Positions 7,460-7,726 of a stretch of 7,726 nucleotides of DNA are shown here, one piece after another. Below the pieces are notes generated by a model. That model did not search any database, was not told the DNA's origin, and was given only the letters and a program-made list of their open reading frames with translations. Source of the DNA: Methylotenera sp. (GTDB lineage Bacteria > Pseudomonadota > Gammaproteobacteria > Burkholderiales > Methylophilaceae); NCBI GenBank assembly GCA_027310735.1, contig DAIDAH010000130.1, forward strand, positions 1-7,726. The letters are read 5' to 3'. Position 1 is the first letter of the stretch, and each line of letters opens with the position of its first letter. The position numbers were made by a program, and so were the translations under genes.

Positions 7460-7496
7460 ATCCAGAGTTGACTTTAACCTTCTGGATTATTAAAGT
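7460..7496. repeat. Two overlapping inverted repeats between the pump and MFS genes
   Basis: The first repeat is ATCCAGA (7460-7466) with TCTGGAT (7481-7487), extended by an inner GTT (7467-7469) with AAC (7476-7478). The second is ACTTTAA (7471-7477) with TTAAAGT (7490-7496), directly followed by four more T. The two share bases 7471-7487, so as RNA they could not fully form together. They may be an operator for the MFS gene, a weak terminator of the pump operon, or both. The arms are exact; the function is inference. Confidence 0.45.
7468..7496 (+). promoter_or_regulatory. Candidate promoter for the MFS transporter gene
   Basis: TTGACT (7468-7473, 5 of 6) and TAAAGT (7491-7496, 4 of 6) are spaced by 17 bp. 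The inverted repeat ACTTTAA/TTAAAGT overlaps both elements, which would suit repression by a dimeric regulator. Transcription would begin near 7503, leaving a leader of about 118 bases. The spacing is normal and not the stretched 19-20 bp of MerR-type promoters. Confidence 0.4.
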
Positions 7497-7502
7497 TTTT
7501 GC

Positions 7503-7528
7503 GACTCCGCTTGGAGAAACTGGGAGTC
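7503..7528 (+). other. Alternative hairpins in the putative MFS leader
   Basis: GACTCC (7503-7508) can pair with GGAGTC (7523-7528), or its CTCC (7505-7508) with GGAG (7513-7516) over the loop GCTT. The two pairings are mutually exclusive and lie at the predicted start of the leader. The rest of 7529-7620 holds an AGTTA direct repeat (10 bp apart) and TGTCT/AGACA arms (7564-7568, 7586-7590), nothing more convincing. I do not recognise a known riboswitch class. Confidence 0.25.
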
Positions 7529-7620
7529 TATAGTTATCAGAAGTTACTACCAACGTAGCTGAATGTCTGAGATTGTTATAAATTGAGACAGGCAGCAATT
7601 CCAAGGTTTTACTGAGATTA

Positions 7621-7726
7621 ATGATGATCACCACAAAAAACACCTTAAGCCAAATTCCTACTGGAATATGGGTACTTGGCTTCGTCAGCTTGTTGATGGA
7701 CATCTCTTCAGAGATGATTCACAGCT
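7621..7726 (+). CDS. MFS transporter, N-terminal fragment (3' end outside window)
   Basis: The frame from ATG 7621 stays open to the window edge and encodes 35 residues ending GFVSLLMDISSEMIHS. The stretch from Trp17 begins the first membrane helix, and the run SLLMDISSEMIHS is a hallmark I recognise from a bacterial major facilitator family branch (uncharacterised MFS permeases related to drug or metabolite exporters). A second in-frame ATG directly follows at 7624, so either may be used; the ribosome-binding site is weak (GAG at 7614-7616). The same frame has no upstream ATG or GTG back to the stop at 7579-7581. Substrate is unknown; its position after an efflux operon hints at detoxification but it appears to have its own promoter. 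Confidence 0.8.
   Translation, partial: MMITTKNTLSQIPTGIWVLGFVSLLMDISSEMIHS

Noticed and set aside
7468..7496. MerR-type metal-responsive promoter before the MFS gene
   Set aside because: The best -35 to -10 spacing is 17 bp, not 19-20, and the dyad is longer (26 bp) than typical for MerR-family operators.
7401..7703. A 100-codon open frame on the minus strand over the last intergenic region
   Set aside because: It covers the promoter-like and repeat region and the MFS start on the other strand, has no recognisable domain, and its composition looks like translated intergenic DNA.
1..7726. CRISPR arrays, tRNA or rRNA genes, insertion sequences, phage genes
   Set aside because: No regularly spaced repeats, no tRNA-like or rRNA-like segments, and no transposase, integrase or phage motifs were seen on either strand.

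Overview
The window looks like a stretch of chromosome from a Gram-negative proteobacterium of moderate to low GC content. Envelope features support this: a tripartite RND efflux system, an outer-membrane lipoprotein, and Sec signal peptides. The PepSY protein and the small 'GQPGFYGR... VYFVQD.WYN' protein resemble families I associate with betaproteobacteria such as Nitrosomonadales or Methylophilaceae. That placement is from memory and is tentative.

Layout, all genes on the + strand. (1) 1-852 is the 3' part of a sensor histidine kinase gene; its start and presumably its response regulator lie upstream of the window. (2) 853-1013 is an intergenic region with a plausible promoter and a direct repeat like an OmpR-family response-regulator site. 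It precedes a small secreted PepSY-domain protein (1014-1325), which ends at a strong hairpin (1354-1383). (3) 1475-1926 is a small secreted protein with a His/Asp-rich tail, broken by two frameshifts. (4) 1998-7404 is a compact three-gene operon with ATGA overlaps at both junctions: outer-membrane factor lipoprotein, periplasmic adaptor, RND permease. (5) 7405-7620 is a leader with nested inverted repeats and a candidate promoter. (6) The first 35 codons of an MFS transporter gene start at 7621 and run off the end.

How the parts may work together: the kinase probably senses an envelope signal, and the PepSY protein may be a target or periplasmic modulator of that system. The RND operon would form a pump spanning both membranes. 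Its gene order (outer-membrane factor, adaptor, pump) resembles heavy-metal czcCBA/cusCBA operons. Its pump, however, carries the Asp-Asp pair of the drug-exporting HAE branch and a Glu where AcrB has the proton-relay Lys in TM10. Substrate cannot be assigned from sequence alone. The most noteworthy signals are this mixed-signature RND pump, the doubly frameshifted His-rich gene just upstream of it, and the putative regulatory repeats before the PepSY and MFS genes. I did not find a clearly undescribed system.
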